Part shown: positions 1-11,430 of the stretch, in pieces
How the letters are laid out: every line of letters begins with the position of its first letter
How positions within the stretch are numbered: position 1 is the first letter of the stretch
Origin: Funneliformis mosseae
Lineage: Eukaryota > Glomeromycota > Glomeromycetes > Glomerales > Glomeraceae
Direction of reading: 5' to 3'
Assembly (NCBI GenBank): GCA_910592005.1
Contig: CAJVPP010000533.1
Location: 1-30,424 of the forward strand
Length of the DNA: 30,424 nucleotides
Program-made: the position numbers and the translations under genes
The notes under the pieces: model-generated
The model's database searches: none
The model's input: only the letters and a program-made list of their open reading frames with translations
Told to the model about the DNA's origin: nothing

Positions 1-1164
<1,164 letters not shown>

Positions 1165-1359
1165 CACATTCCGGGCTCCATTCGTGTCAAGTTGGATACC
1201 TTGTTGCCTGTTCATACCTCCTTAATTGATGATGTTGCTCGGATGGAGGATGTATATGATGTCATGTCAAAAGAGGAAATCTGGCGTCATAGAGCTGGAA
1301 TTGCTTCAGATATTGTCAGAAACATGCCTTCCTTTATGTCAATAGATGCAGAAGTGTAG
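1165..1359 (+). pseudogene. Orphan coding-like fragment, no start codon
   Basis: A 64-codon open frame begins directly after a TAA stop at 1162-1164 and ends at TAG 1357-1359. The composition is protein-like, with balanced Asp, Glu, Arg, Leu and Ile and segments such as DDVARMEDVYDVMSKEEIW, unlike translated AT-rich spacer. No methionine lies near the start, so it looks like a 3' exon or the tail of a broken gene. I do not recognise the family. It runs opposite to the adjacent Crinkler gene and ends about 100 bases from that gene's 3' end. Confidence 0.3.
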
Positions 1360-1459
1360 ATGATGGATTTACTTGGGATATGTAATTGCAAAAATTAAGA
1401 GTATTAAAAATTTTAATAAATTTGAATCTTTGTTACTAATCGGCATATTTGTGAATTTT

Positions 1460-2659
1460 TTACCGCATCGTGTGGAAAATATATATGTCACGTGTGGTGG
1501 GTCTCGTCAATTCGTTAAACGTAATCGGATTTACTTCAAGCTTAAGCACAAGTGATGAATCTATTTTATTATCGACACCAGACCTATCTCTTAAGAGCCT
1601 ACTTATCACCTCAACTGCAATAGCCCGACTTGGTGCCACCCAATTTTTTATTTTCATGTCTTCATACCATAAGATGTGCCAATCGTCTATAAGGTTTGAT
1701 AAGATTCCAAAAACTTTCCTATCATCAGAAGTAAGTGAATCGGCAACGAACATTTCCAAAATGACCTGCATCAGATGTCTCCTCTCTATTTTTTTTTTTC
1801 AATTCTAGCACCGCAAAAATACCTTCTGGGACCGTCTTACCTTTTATATCAAAGTCATTTACAACAACCACATCAGTTCCACCATGAATAATAAATGGTA
1901 ACCTGGGGTTCTTATAATTTAGTAATTGTTTGTTATTTTCAACATCATGCCAAACACGATGACCGGTCAAAGGAATGTTTTCACGTAGCCAATTCATATA
2001 TTCTTCCTTATATACGGGTTCCGACTGTTTCTCGATCCATTTAAAAGCTGGTATTGATACATTACTAGGTGTAGGTAGATTATCGAAGAAGACAGTTTCA
2101 AGCTTGAAATTAAGATGAGATTTAAAGAGTCGGAAGTTCTCTGAACTGACTTTGGAGATGGATATAGTTTCAATAGCCGGTTGAGTAATTTTTTTGTATA
2201 TTTCATCAATTTTGATGGAATCTTGTGAAAGGTAGGGAGAGGTTTGGATAATTGGGGCTGGAATGAAAGAATGTGGAAAAAATCATACGCTATAAACAGT
2301 ATATAAACGTTAATTCGAATAGTGTACGTTGGTAATACTTGCCAGTAGCAGGCGGCTTTATGATTATATGTATATTTTTTTTGGGTGGCGTAGAGTCCCA
2401 ATAATGTCTGATCTCCCTTGCACCAGCCAACGCTTCATTATCTTGTAAGGTAAGATTTTGAAGCTCTTCTTCGTTGTCAACAGGGAATTTCGACTTTCCA
2501 AAGCCTCAATTCAGAAGCATCGATATTCATAAAAGTTTGCTCATTTACCTTTTTAATTGTATTTTTAAGATCCCCAACATACTTGATCTTTCCAATCCTA
2601 ACGGAAAAAGACTCCGCTAAAACATCTTCTAAAACCAAGCAAATAAACGTAAAGGACAT
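1460..2659 (-). pseudogene. Crinkler (CRN)-type gene, broken by two frameshifts
   Basis: The N-terminus matches the ubiquitin-like header domain of Crinkler proteins, a family of predicted host- or nucleus-directed proteins abundant in Rhizophagus: it starts MSFTFICLVLED and contains the typical LRLWKVEIP. The upstream Met at 2671 is less likely because CRN proteins usually begin close to this core. A second exon carries a putative PD-(D/E)xK nuclease-like core, GGTDVVVVND followed by AVLELKKK, then a helical C-terminal part to the stop at 1460. One intron, 2258-2342, keeps frame only as GC-AG. Break 1 is one extra base near 2477-2486, giving a stop just after WKVEIP. Break 2 is in the T run at 1789-1799 (11 bases; 10 would keep frame). 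Break 2 may be a homopolymer sequencing error; break 1 is less easily explained that way. Likely a pseudogene; function of this copy is unknown. Confidence 0.75.
2258..2342 (-). other. GC-AG intron of the Crinkler gene
   Basis: The donor reads G|GCAAGT and the acceptor TTCCAG|CC. Using the nearby GT (four bases further in) leads to a stop in exon 2, whereas GC-AG joins the two reading frames with a codon split after its first base. Length 85 bases, typical of introns in this window. Confidence 0.6.
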
Positions 2660-2727
2660 GTTTATGAACAAGGTTAGATATTCGATAAATCTTGGTCACA
2701 AAAAAATCGGAATAATTAAGAAAGGAC

Positions 2728-2971
2728 CGATTTCCCCTGCGTACCATCAAAAAATGTCACGAAATTTCACGTGATATAATTTTTCACCGGTGTCACTTCC
2801 TTCCGCGTTTTCATCTTTACCAAGTATTATAATTATTGGGACTTAGAATTTTTCAGTAATTAAAAATCTATTTGTAACTATACGTCACATGTGCGCCACA
2901 ATTAATTCCAGCCAAATGCCGTGATGCCGGCCATTTCGTGACATTTTTTGATGGGTACACAGGGGAAGTCG
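2728..2971. mobile_element. Miniature inverted-repeat element (MITE)
   Basis: Two arms of about 38 bases, 2728-2765 and 2933-2971, are nearly perfect inverted copies sharing CCCCTG(C/T)GTACC, ATCAAAAAATGTCACGAAAT and CGA(T/C)TT at the outer edge, with one single-base gap. About 167 bases lie between them, with no coding capacity. A TCACGTGA octamer lies at the inner edge of the left arm. No clear target-site duplication could be assigned. The element sits about 70 bases upstream of the Crinkler start codon, so it may affect its promoter. The superfamily is not certain; the CAGGGG ends resemble hAT-type termini. Confidence 0.7.
2767..2774. promoter_or_regulatory. TCACGTGA palindrome inside the MITE
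   Basis: Perfect E-box palindrome at the inner edge of the left MITE arm, about 108 bases upstream of the Crinkler start. If copied with the element it could spread a binding site. Confidence 0.35.
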
Positions 2972-2973
2972 AA

Positions 2974-3056
2974 AGCGGCCAAAAAATTTTTATAAATTTT
3001 TGGCTGACCAACTTTGGCCGGGCCAATGGCCATGGCCACGGCCAATGCCAACCCTG
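2974..3056. repeat. GC-rich GGCCA repeat cluster with hairpin
   Basis: Directly beside the MITE is a block with repeated GGCC, TGGCCA and GGCCAATG words, rare in this AT-rich DNA. Its left part, about 2978-3005, folds into a stem made from GCCAAAAAATTT and its near complement around a TAT loop. It ends abruptly at an AGGGTTGG-like edge (minus strand) around 3050-3056, after which the sequence becomes very AT-rich. It may be the terminal part of another transposon or an extension of the neighbouring element. Confidence 0.45.
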
Positions 3057-3774
3057 GATTAGCTGAGTACAGTTTATATGTATAAAAATAAATTTAAAGA
3101 AGTAAGAGTAAAGGTCTAGTAAAAATAATAATTTCTTTACTAATTTGTATTTTGCTTTTAGTATTTATTGAATAAACTTATATTTTATTTATAATTTTTT
3201 ATACTATTAAAATTTTTTATTTTATTGTCAAGAATTTATGTAATTGGAAATGGATTCTTCTGTAAATTGAACTTAACCTTTAATTTTAGTATAAGATTAT
3301 AGTACAAGATTAATTAATTGAAACAAAAGTTCTGAATTCTGAATTAGCTTTTTTAATAATATAATAATTAAATTAATCATTTTTATATACCTTACCATAA
3401 ATGTTTTGAATATTTATGTATGATGATAATTCTGCTAATGTAAATAAATTTCTTTAAATCAAACGATTAATTAAGATACATTTGTAAAGTGAACGAGCAT
3501 ATTCAAAATATTGTAATATATATGGTAAAGTATTAATGTAGGAGAAGGTTTTGATGCTTGAAGTAATTTTAATATTTGAAAAATAATAAATTTTGATTAT
3601 TTAAAACTAAATTAAGCATCATCGCATATGCGAGATTTTTCTAAAAAGTATAAATTAATGTAAAATACAGAAGGATCATGGCATTCTATTTTTATGATTA
3701 TTTTTGTTTGTCATAATAAATAGATCAGTAATTTATCTACAAAATGTATAGTTTTCAATAATTTAGATTTATGC
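3057..3774. other. AT-rich spacer with an inverted repeat
   Basis: No gene is visible. Imperfect inverted arms at 3387-3414 and 3499-3533 share ATAC(C/T)TTACCATA and TTTTGAATAT and enclose about 85 bases, suggesting an old miniature element. Confidence 0.35.
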
Positions 3775-4975
3775 CAAGTAGCGTTCCCCTCATATTTCAA
3801 TCATTTAATCTAGCAGATGAATGCTTCCTTAAAATTTTTTTTGATGTCTTCCTTGAACAAAGAAAACCCTCTTGAAAAGATGAAAGGTATTTTCTTGTTA
3901 CTAATAAAGATTTTGTCAAGGAATTTTTCAATGAACACTTGATACAACTGATGGCCAATAAAATTAAAACTTCATTTATTTGCTGAGTGGAAATGTTAGG
4001 AAAAAGTTGCCTTTCGATCATCTCAAAAAATTTTTCACTTTGATGATTTGAATACCTAATTTCTGTTTTATAAATTGAGGATCCTGTCTTATTTTACAAA
4101 TTTTATTCTTTTTTTTTGCATCTAATGTTATAAGGATATCTTGATAAAAAAAGACAAGCAAATATTGTCATGTTATTTCTAGTAAACAAACACTGGATTT
4201 CAGATAAACATCGCCTCGAATTTTTGTGGTTCAATTCCTAATTATACAACGATTTCAAGACTTGAAAGTAAAAAATATCATGATCTATGTTGTCAGCGCA
4301 TTTATCAGAAGAATATCTTGAGAACCCGATCCCATTTGGGCAATATTTTTGGAATTATTTTCTACTGTACTTAATTATTCTACTAATTTATAATGGATTC
4401 TGGAACGAATTAATTTTAGCTAAAAATCTTATTACTTACGAAAGGATAGACTTTTTCAAACATTCTCAGATTGAATTCTCGAATTATGTCTCAGCCATTA
4501 CAGAAAGACTTTCAAAATATGAATACAGCATATACAATCAACAGAACGTGATCCTAAATATGAATAAATGATCCGCCTCAATGAGTGTTAAAGTTCTCTA
4601 CTTTTATGAGGACTCAAGATCCAATTTCCTGTGAGACTGGATCTTTAACTTACCAGAAAACCAGAAACTGGCACAATAAAAATCCTACGAATGCTCGGGT
4701 ACTGTTTATGCATTGTCATCGAAATCTCCGAGTGTTATCAATAGTAGATAACCAATTCTGTATACCTCTTGAGGGTAAGAGATAATAACCAAACGCTATC
4801 TTATAATCAGAAATGATTTTGGCCCAACTGATTAAGATTGAAAAACATTCTTCAGGACGATTGCGTCATCCAACAACTCTTGGTAAGTCTAGAATCATCT
4901 ACTAAAAAACCAGAAGAAAGTTCTGTTAAAGTTCTAAAGGCTTACTCCATTGAAGTTCAAAAAAAAATTAAATTT
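3775..4975 (+). pseudogene. Probable remains of an F-box-like gene
   Basis: The plus strand holds scattered fragments in changing frames that resemble the large F-box families of Rhizophagus. At about 3800-3850 there is LADECFLKIF, like the F-box start (LPDECLLKIF); near 3890-3930 FLVTNKDFVKEF; near 4165-4215 MLFLVNKHWIS, like the conserved LVN..W segment. Two longer open frames follow, 4287-4571 (94 codons) and 4585-4785 (66 codons, with CHRNLRVLSI resembling a leucine-rich repeat). Stops and frame changes separate all pieces. The identification rests on short motif similarity only and the pieces may be of more than one origin. Confidence 0.3.
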
Positions 4976-5750
4976 CATCGTCAAAGATGACCAAAAACAT
5001 GTAGGTCAAAAGTACTTTCTACATTTCTACTTTCGATATTTGATTGCAACACTTCTAAATGCTTAATACAAATTGTATCCGCTTTCATTGTTCCCTTCTT
5101 GAATTTTATGATATAATTTTAGATTTCTAAATGGATACACAACTTATTTAAGTTAACATATTATATTATTTATTAATATTACAAATTCAACGAGCATAGC
5201 TGTTGTAAAAGGAGGGGAAGGATGTAAATAACAAATGGCAAATAACTTAAAATCATCTAAGGAAGGTGAGATAAAAGAATTATTGACAGTATAGCCAAAT
5301 TAATTCACTTAATAAGATCCAAATAAGATCCATATTTAAGACAAATATTTTTGCCGATTTTAGCAATGTTATTAAAGCTACGCATTAGCCGAGTAATTTC
5401 GAGCTACTATAAATTAGGCTCTCATGCTCGATTCGAGCTGGCTTACAAGCCTTAACTTTTTGTATGTTGTTCGTCTAGTAAAGGACGAATTTGGTCAAAG
5501 ATCTCTTAAAGAGAAAGTAAGTTTGTTATTTATTTATTTATTAAAAATACTTCATTTCTTGTCAAGGAATCATCACTTCCGTAGTTTGGGATATTAAATT
5601 TTACATTAAATATATAAATATATAAATATAATACACATAACAAAAACAAATGGTTAACTTAATTTACTATAGAATATTTTTTTACAAGAAAATCAATGTT
5701 CAATATTTTATAATTATAAAATTTAAAAACGTATATATAAAATTTGTTAA
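4976..5750. other. Intergenic AT-rich region
   Basis: No coding region is recognised. It contains short TAAATATA and TTTATTTA repeats, for example about 5525-5545 and 5607-5632, and the likely polyadenylation region of the Sel1 kinase gene at its right end. Confidence 0.5.
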
Positions 5751-7042
5751 TTATATTTTTGTAGACTCTTTATACAATTCAGACGCTTTAATAATATTCT
5801 GTTTTGTTCCAATTCCCTTCTCATAGCATAATCCAAGCTGAGATATTGCAAGACCGTGATTTTTTTTAGCCGCTGCCGTGAATAATTCAAATGCTTTCTT
5901 TCCATTCTTTTTTGTTCCGATTCCATACTGATGACATATTCCAAGACAATATATTGAATCAACATGACCTTGTCTAGCCGCTTCTTTATATATTTCCAAC
6001 GCTTTTGATTCATCTTGTTCGGTTCCTATTTCATGTTGATAACATTTTCCAAGATAATATATTGAATCAGGATGACCTTTTATAGCTGCTTCTCTGTATG
6101 ACGCGAATGCTTCAGTTTCACTTTGTATCGTCCCTATTCCATATTCATAACAAAAGCCAAGTTTATATATTGAAGCAACATATCCTTTTTTGGCTGCTGC
6201 TTTATACGTTTTAAAAGCTTCGGTTTCGTTCTTGTCAGTTCCTATTCCAAATTCATAACATAATCCAAGATTATATATTGCAGGTGCATAATCTTTCTTA
6301 GCCGCTTCTTTATATAAGTTAAACGCTTGAATTTTATCTGATTTTGTTCCTATTCCGCTTTCATAAAGCAACCCAAGTTTATGTATTGCTATAACATAAT
6401 CTGCCTTGGCCGCTTCTGCATATAACTTATACGCCTTCTTTTCATTTTTCTCTGTACCTATGCCATTTTCATTACATAATCCAAGTTGATATATCGCGGG
6501 TATATGATTAGACTTAGCAGCATCTTTATACAATTCCAATGCTTTAATTTCATGTTTAGTTCTCGTTTCTCGTTGGTAATAATTACCAAGGTAATATATC
6601 AAGTCACAACTTTCCTGAGCCGCCCTTTCATATTCTAGATTTTTTTCGGTACCTATTTCGTATTCATAGCATAACCCAAGTTGATATTTAGCGAGAACAT
6701 GACCCTTCTCGGCCGCTTGCTCGTACAACTCAAAGGCTTCAAACTCATCCACCTTTACTCCTATTCCATTTTCGTAACAAAATCCAAGCTTAAACATTGA
6801 ATCGACATGACCTTCTTTTGCCGCCTTTTTATATGATTTAAATGCTTCAATTTTATTTTTACTAGTTCCACTTCCACTTTCATAACATAATCCAAGCTTA
6901 TAGGTTGCAAGTGTATGACCTTTGTCGGCTGCTTTTTTATACAATTGAAATGCTTTGATTCTATTCTTATTAGTTCCAATTCCATTCTCATAACACAGTC
7001 CGAGTTGATGGGTTGCAAGAAGGTGATCATTTTCGGCCGCTT
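5751..7042 (-). repeat. Distal half of the 108-bp coding repeat array
   Basis: The Sel1 units give a DNA periodicity of about 108 bases across 5751-7042 and on to about 7880. The units are diverged at DNA level, so they are old rather than recent duplications. The final unit is cut short at the stop codon, and one unit near 6600-6680 lacks about 18 bases. Confidence 0.7.
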
Positions 7043-9426
7043 CTTTATATAATTTAAACGCCTCAATCTTATTTCCTTCCGTTCCTATACCATTTTCATA
7101 ACATAATCCAAGGTTATATATTGCAGGAACGTGGTCTTTTTTCGCCGCCAATTCAAATGATTTAAAAGCTTCAATTTCATTCTTGGCAATTCCGATCCCT
7201 TCTTGGTAAAAGATTCCAAGTTTATATATCGCAATAACGTAACCCATTCCGGCTGCTTTATGATATAATATAAATGCTATAGTTTCATTTTTTTCAATTC
7301 CTTTTCCATGTTCAAAACATACCCCAAGCCAGTAGATTGCGGGAACATGATCCTGTTCGGCCACTTTTTTATATAATTCAAACGCATTGCTTTCATTTAC
7401 TTCGGTACCTGTACCGTATTCAAAGCATAATCCGAGGTTGTACATTGCTGGAACATGACCTTTCCTAGTTGCTTTAACATAGAATTTGAAAGCTTGAATC
7501 TCATTTTTTTTGATTCCTTTGCCATATTCAAAACATATTCCAAGCTTAAATATTGCATCAACGTGATCTTTTGCGGCTGCTTCTCGATATAATTCAAATG
7601 CTTTAGTCGCATCTTTTCTGGTTCCTATTCCCTCATCATAAAGCGTGGCAAGTCTATATGTCGCGATAACACAACCTTTCTTGGCTGCTTTACTATATAA
7701 TTTAAATGCTTGAATTTCATTCTTTTGAATTCCAATTCCATATTCATAACATGATCCAAGCAAGTATATCGCGATGATATGTTCTTTTTCAGCCAATTCT
7801 CGATAAAACTTAAACGCTTTGATTTTATTTCTCTCGGTCCCGATTCCAAATTGATAACAAATCGCCAAAAATATGGCATTCTGCGGCCTATCTTCATTTT
7901 CCAATAAGTAGTTGAACGTTTCACTTTCATTTTTGTTTTTCAACATTATATGCTGTTTGACGGATTGAACGTAATCATTGTTCGGTTCTTCATTCCTAAT
8001 CTCTTTATTCTTCTTTTCACTTTGTTCGGCATTTTCAAGTAATGATAACAATTCATTATTAATCAAATCATTGTCATTCGAGTTAATAACCGTTGTTGAA
8101 CCTTCATCCATTTGCATTTGATCCAATTCTTTCATTAATTTCTCCCATTTCTCATTCAAATTAATTTGCTTCAATTCGGCAAAGACCTGTTGTATATTCG
8201 GTCTATCGTTCGGATTTTCTCTCCAGCATTCTAAGATCATTTCATAAAAGTGAAAGGATGATGAGATAATGATTATTATGATAAATTAATGAATAAATGA
8301 ATGAATGAATGAAACTTACTTTTATAAATATTAAGATAATTCGCTGGTGTATCAGGGATGGGGGTTTCCCTTTTTCCATTTAAAAGTTCTAAGAATAACG
8401 CGTCCTTATTATAAGTTTCAAATGGTGGTCGTCCGGATGAGATTTCCCATAAGAGTATACCAACGCTGTATACATCGGATTTCTTAATAATTTCATATTG
8501 AAATTTGCCATTGGTACTCGCTTGCATTCTGAGGTATTGTGGATCGGTATAAGCCAACGTTCCGGGATCCGATGACAGGTCAGTCAACGCTTCGAAAATG
8601 ACCGTCACGGGATTTGATGTCACCTCGGACAATTTACGCGAAAGACCGAAATTCGTCAATTTGATCACATTTTGATGAATCAAGATGTTATTCGAATGCT
8701 GTTTCGTGAACATGAGATCAAAAATTAATATACATAAATAAAATCACTCATTCATTTTAAGACTTGATTGATAAATAGAAATACTCACCAGGTCATTATG
8801 AATGATGTCTCTTTGATGTAAGAACGAAACCGCGCTGGCAATTTGTGTGGCGAATTGTAATTTAACCTTCCAATCTAATTTTTTGAAATTAACTTTCAAA
8901 TAATCGCTCAACGTGCCACTATCGGTATATTCAAGAATGGCCAAGTAATTTGAATCTACAAAATTGAAATGATAAATATTTTAATACTTGGGAGGAAGGT
9001 TAACAGATCATAGACAGAATCAAAATTCGGAGTTGGAATCCTTTGACTTACATGTTCTCTTGGTAATTCCAAAGAATCGAATGATGTTCTCGTGAGGATT
9101 AACTTGATGTAATAATTGTAACTAAAAAAAAAAAAGTAAAGGTGAGTATGAAATATTACTAAGGGAATTATCCTAACGTTAATAGATATATTTACCTCAT
9201 TAACAAAATTTTTCGTAATGCAGTTTTTTGTCCCAAAAGATTTTAATGTAACAATGGTGTTTTTACTCTTCCAATTTGCTTTGTACACGTTACTTGATCC
9301 TTCAGTATCTATGCGTTGAATACGTTGAAATTCTTCGTAATCATGATAAATAATATGATGGTTGGCAATTCCATTCTCAACCCAACTATCCGCATCATTA
9401 CTCCCACTAAAAGATTCGTCCGTCAT
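5751..9426 (-). CDS. Protein kinase-like protein with about 20 Sel1 repeats; predicted pseudokinase
   Basis: Five exons, 9196-9426, 9052-9121, 8789-8955, 8320-8698 and 5751-8230, join in frame with four GT-AG introns into 1108 residues. Residues about 27-305 form a tyrosine-kinase-like domain: a weak glycine loop (IDTEGSSNVYKANW), the ATP lysine K62 (VTLKSF), the helix C glutamate E77, catalytic loop HND at 153-155 (D155 present, Arg replaced by Asn), and KKSDVYSVGILLWE. The DFG motif is NFG at 172-174, so the metal-binding Asp is missing. After a charged linker, residues about 400-1108 are some 20 Sel1 units of about 36 residues, core GLCYExGIGT...AF.LY..AA..GH..A.Y.L; the twelfth is about six residues short. 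Sel1 repeats form helical pairs for protein binding. Kinase-Sel1 fusions are a large family in Rhizophagus. The likely role is a signalling scaffold; partners are unknown. Confidence 0.9.
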
Positions 9427-9722
9427 TTTTTGTATAAAGGATTCAAAGAGGAAGAAGGTGCGGGCATATCAGTCAAATGTTCATAACCCTAATGTGTTTT
9501 TATTCCTAAATTTGGCATCATATGATGCTATTGCACTGCGCCTCGTTTTACAAATGATGTTACAAGCACATCTTTCACAATTGAGAAGATCATTTAAATA
9601 AAATTAAAAACGAATTTTTATTTTTAGAAACCAATTTCATGAAAGGAATCATTGTTGATCTTATACTTTGAGCATTGACTCTGTCATTGTGATCTATTTT
9701 TGTTGCTGATTTTGAAGATATG
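9427..9722. other. Upstream region of the Sel1 kinase gene
   Basis: No gene is seen. This should contain the promoter and 5'UTR of the minus-strand kinase gene; no clear TATA box stands out. Confidence 0.4.
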
Positions 9723-10038
9723 ATGTAAACAAGCTTCGGAATTCGTAAAATTAGTATGGTATGGAACAGATTGGGAGATAAAGGAATGGGGTAATATTTT
9801 TAATATACAGTATAGTATCATTATAGTAGAAATCAGCCGCTGGGTGATCTCGGCAAATGTTCCCATGGAATTTCGGATGGACCTTACATGTAAGAAGGAG
9901 GTGCGGTTGAAACGACCCATAAAAATGAATATGCATTTATCAAAAAATTTCGCAAAATCATTTTTGCATATGGATTCATCAGTACAAAATGGTAATGCTT
10001 ATTTCAAAATAAAGTTTGATCGCTGTATGCATATATAA
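9723..10038 (+). CDS. Uncertain open frame, unknown function
   Basis: About 104 codons stay open on the plus strand from after a TGA at 9720-9722 to the stop at 10036-10038; the first Met at a usable place is at 9844 (64 codons). The translation is fairly balanced (for example WYGTDWEIKEWGN and MEFRMDLTCKKEVRLKR) rather than the Phe/Lys/Asn-only product of AT spacer. No domain is recognised and the opposite strand is also partly open. It could be an exon, a gene relic or chance. Confidence 0.2.
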
Positions 10039-10661
10039 ATTTCCATTTTAGGACTAGATTTTCACTCTAGAACCTCTCTGTTACTATAATTCGATTTATG
10101 AATGGTGATTAAATTGAACTGATCGTCACTTCCCTAAAAACCAATCAAATTCAATCAAATTTATGCAGTAAAAAATTCTTTGAAAGTGCGAATAATGGTA
10201 ATTTTGAAATCATAACGCATATATCCATGGAAAAGGTGTATCGGGTTTTGTTGAATATGAATACGTTGCACTTTGGCCGAAATATGAGATTTGACCAGAA
10301 TTAAAAAAAATTGAATTTTTCCGGATTCAGATCGCCACGATTCGAATTACTAGCGAGTTCATGGATCATAGAAATCAAACTTCATAACTTTTACTTATCA
10401 GGTATTTTTTTTTTTTGTAATAGCAGATAAAGAAATAATAACGTGTTTTATGTTTTTTTTTCGTATAAGTTAGGATTTTTTTCCCCTCTATTGATTCAAA
10501 CTTAAAAAAATCTAGCAGAAACAAATCATTAAAATAGTGATTTGTTGAAAATATATTTATTGCATTCTCGATATATTGTTGGATAGAATGTAAAATAAAT
10601 GATACTCCTAATAATGACTGGCATTATTAATGCCACTTGTCTTTATAATTATACTTTACAA
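10039..10661. other. Intergenic region
   Basis: No coding or RNA gene is recognised. It contains several T runs of 8-11 bases near 10406-10490. Confidence 0.5.
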
Positions 10662-10796
10662 TCATAGTTTATAATTAACATCTTTTGACCCCGCCGATCC
10701 ATAACAGGAACCAGAAAGTCGTAACCCGAAGAAGTTGTAATTCGATCCAAAGTAGAGATAACCTTTCGAAAAAGGATTTTCTCGACCACTATTCAT
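10662..10796 (-). CDS. Small Gly/Ser/Asn/Tyr-rich open frame (44 codons)
   Basis: An ATG at 10794-10796 opens a 44-codon frame ending TGA at 10662-10664. The product is rich in Gly, Ser, Asn, Tyr and Phe (for example YLYFGSNYNFFGLRLSG), unlike the neighbouring spacer, and the region is clearly less AT-rich than its flanks. It may be a last exon or a small peptide gene downstream of the caleosin on the same strand. No family is recognised. Confidence 0.3.
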   Translation of the reverse strand: MNSGRENPFSKGYLYFGSNYNFFGLRLSGSCYGSAGSKDVNYKL

Positions 10797-11430
10797 CGGA
10801 AATTAGCGATCAATCTCGTTGAATTCTCATCGAAAACATTCATTATCTCATTTAAATTTTGTTCGCGATATATATTTTTATTTTTTTTTTAAAAAAATGA
10901 AACGATCTACAAAACAAACTCGTTGGGCTACCCAAATAATTTCGGCGACATATATATATATATTCCGTCCATATTTCATTTGAATAGGGGTACATTATTT
11001 TTTTTTTTTTTGTTGTATTTTTTATAAATTTAAAGAAACTAAAAAAAAAAATGTGAGCGTGATTGCAAGCCGTTTACACATGATATCTGCAAAGATATTG
11101 TTAGAATGTTTCGTGTCCATATTACCAAATCCTAAATAATTACCAAATATCTAGCAATTGCTGTACAATGAAAATTGTTTCCTGTACGATTTCTTCCAAA
11201 AAAAAAAAAAAAAAACCCACAGAGATAAGAAAACGGTTTCTGTATGCAGCTGTAATATGCAGAAAGTAAAATTTTGATGAACATTGAACATGACATTGAT
11301 TTTTTATTTTTTTTTTTTTTTTTTTTTTTTAGCTGTGTTTACAAATCTTGCATGAAAGCATCTTTAAGCACTGCACATGCGTTTGTCGACTTAAAAATTT
11401 CTCAATCCAGTAAACGAGAAGCAGGGAAAT
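10797..11430. other. Region downstream of the caleosin gene
   Basis: Likely 3'UTR and terminator of the caleosin at the right side. It contains long homopolymers, including a T run at about 11310-11330 and an A run at about 11199-11215. The plus-strand open frame at 11274-11486 crosses the T run and the caleosin last exon and is not a gene. Confidence 0.5.

Noticed and set aside
1470..1808. Plus-strand open frame of 112 codons
   Set aside because: It lies opposite the Crinkler C-terminal exon, which has the recognisable protein; this is its antisense shadow.
5747..7930. Several minus-strand open frames of 70-100 codons rich in Met, Lys and Leu
   Set aside because: They are out-of-frame readings of the 108-base Sel1 repeats and share the same periodicity.
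8294..8314. Short ATGA tandem repeat
   Set aside because: A minor simple repeat inside the last kinase intron, with no evident function.
9362..9601. Plus-strand open frame of 79 codons
   Set aside because: Overlaps the first exon of the kinase gene antisense; weak composition.
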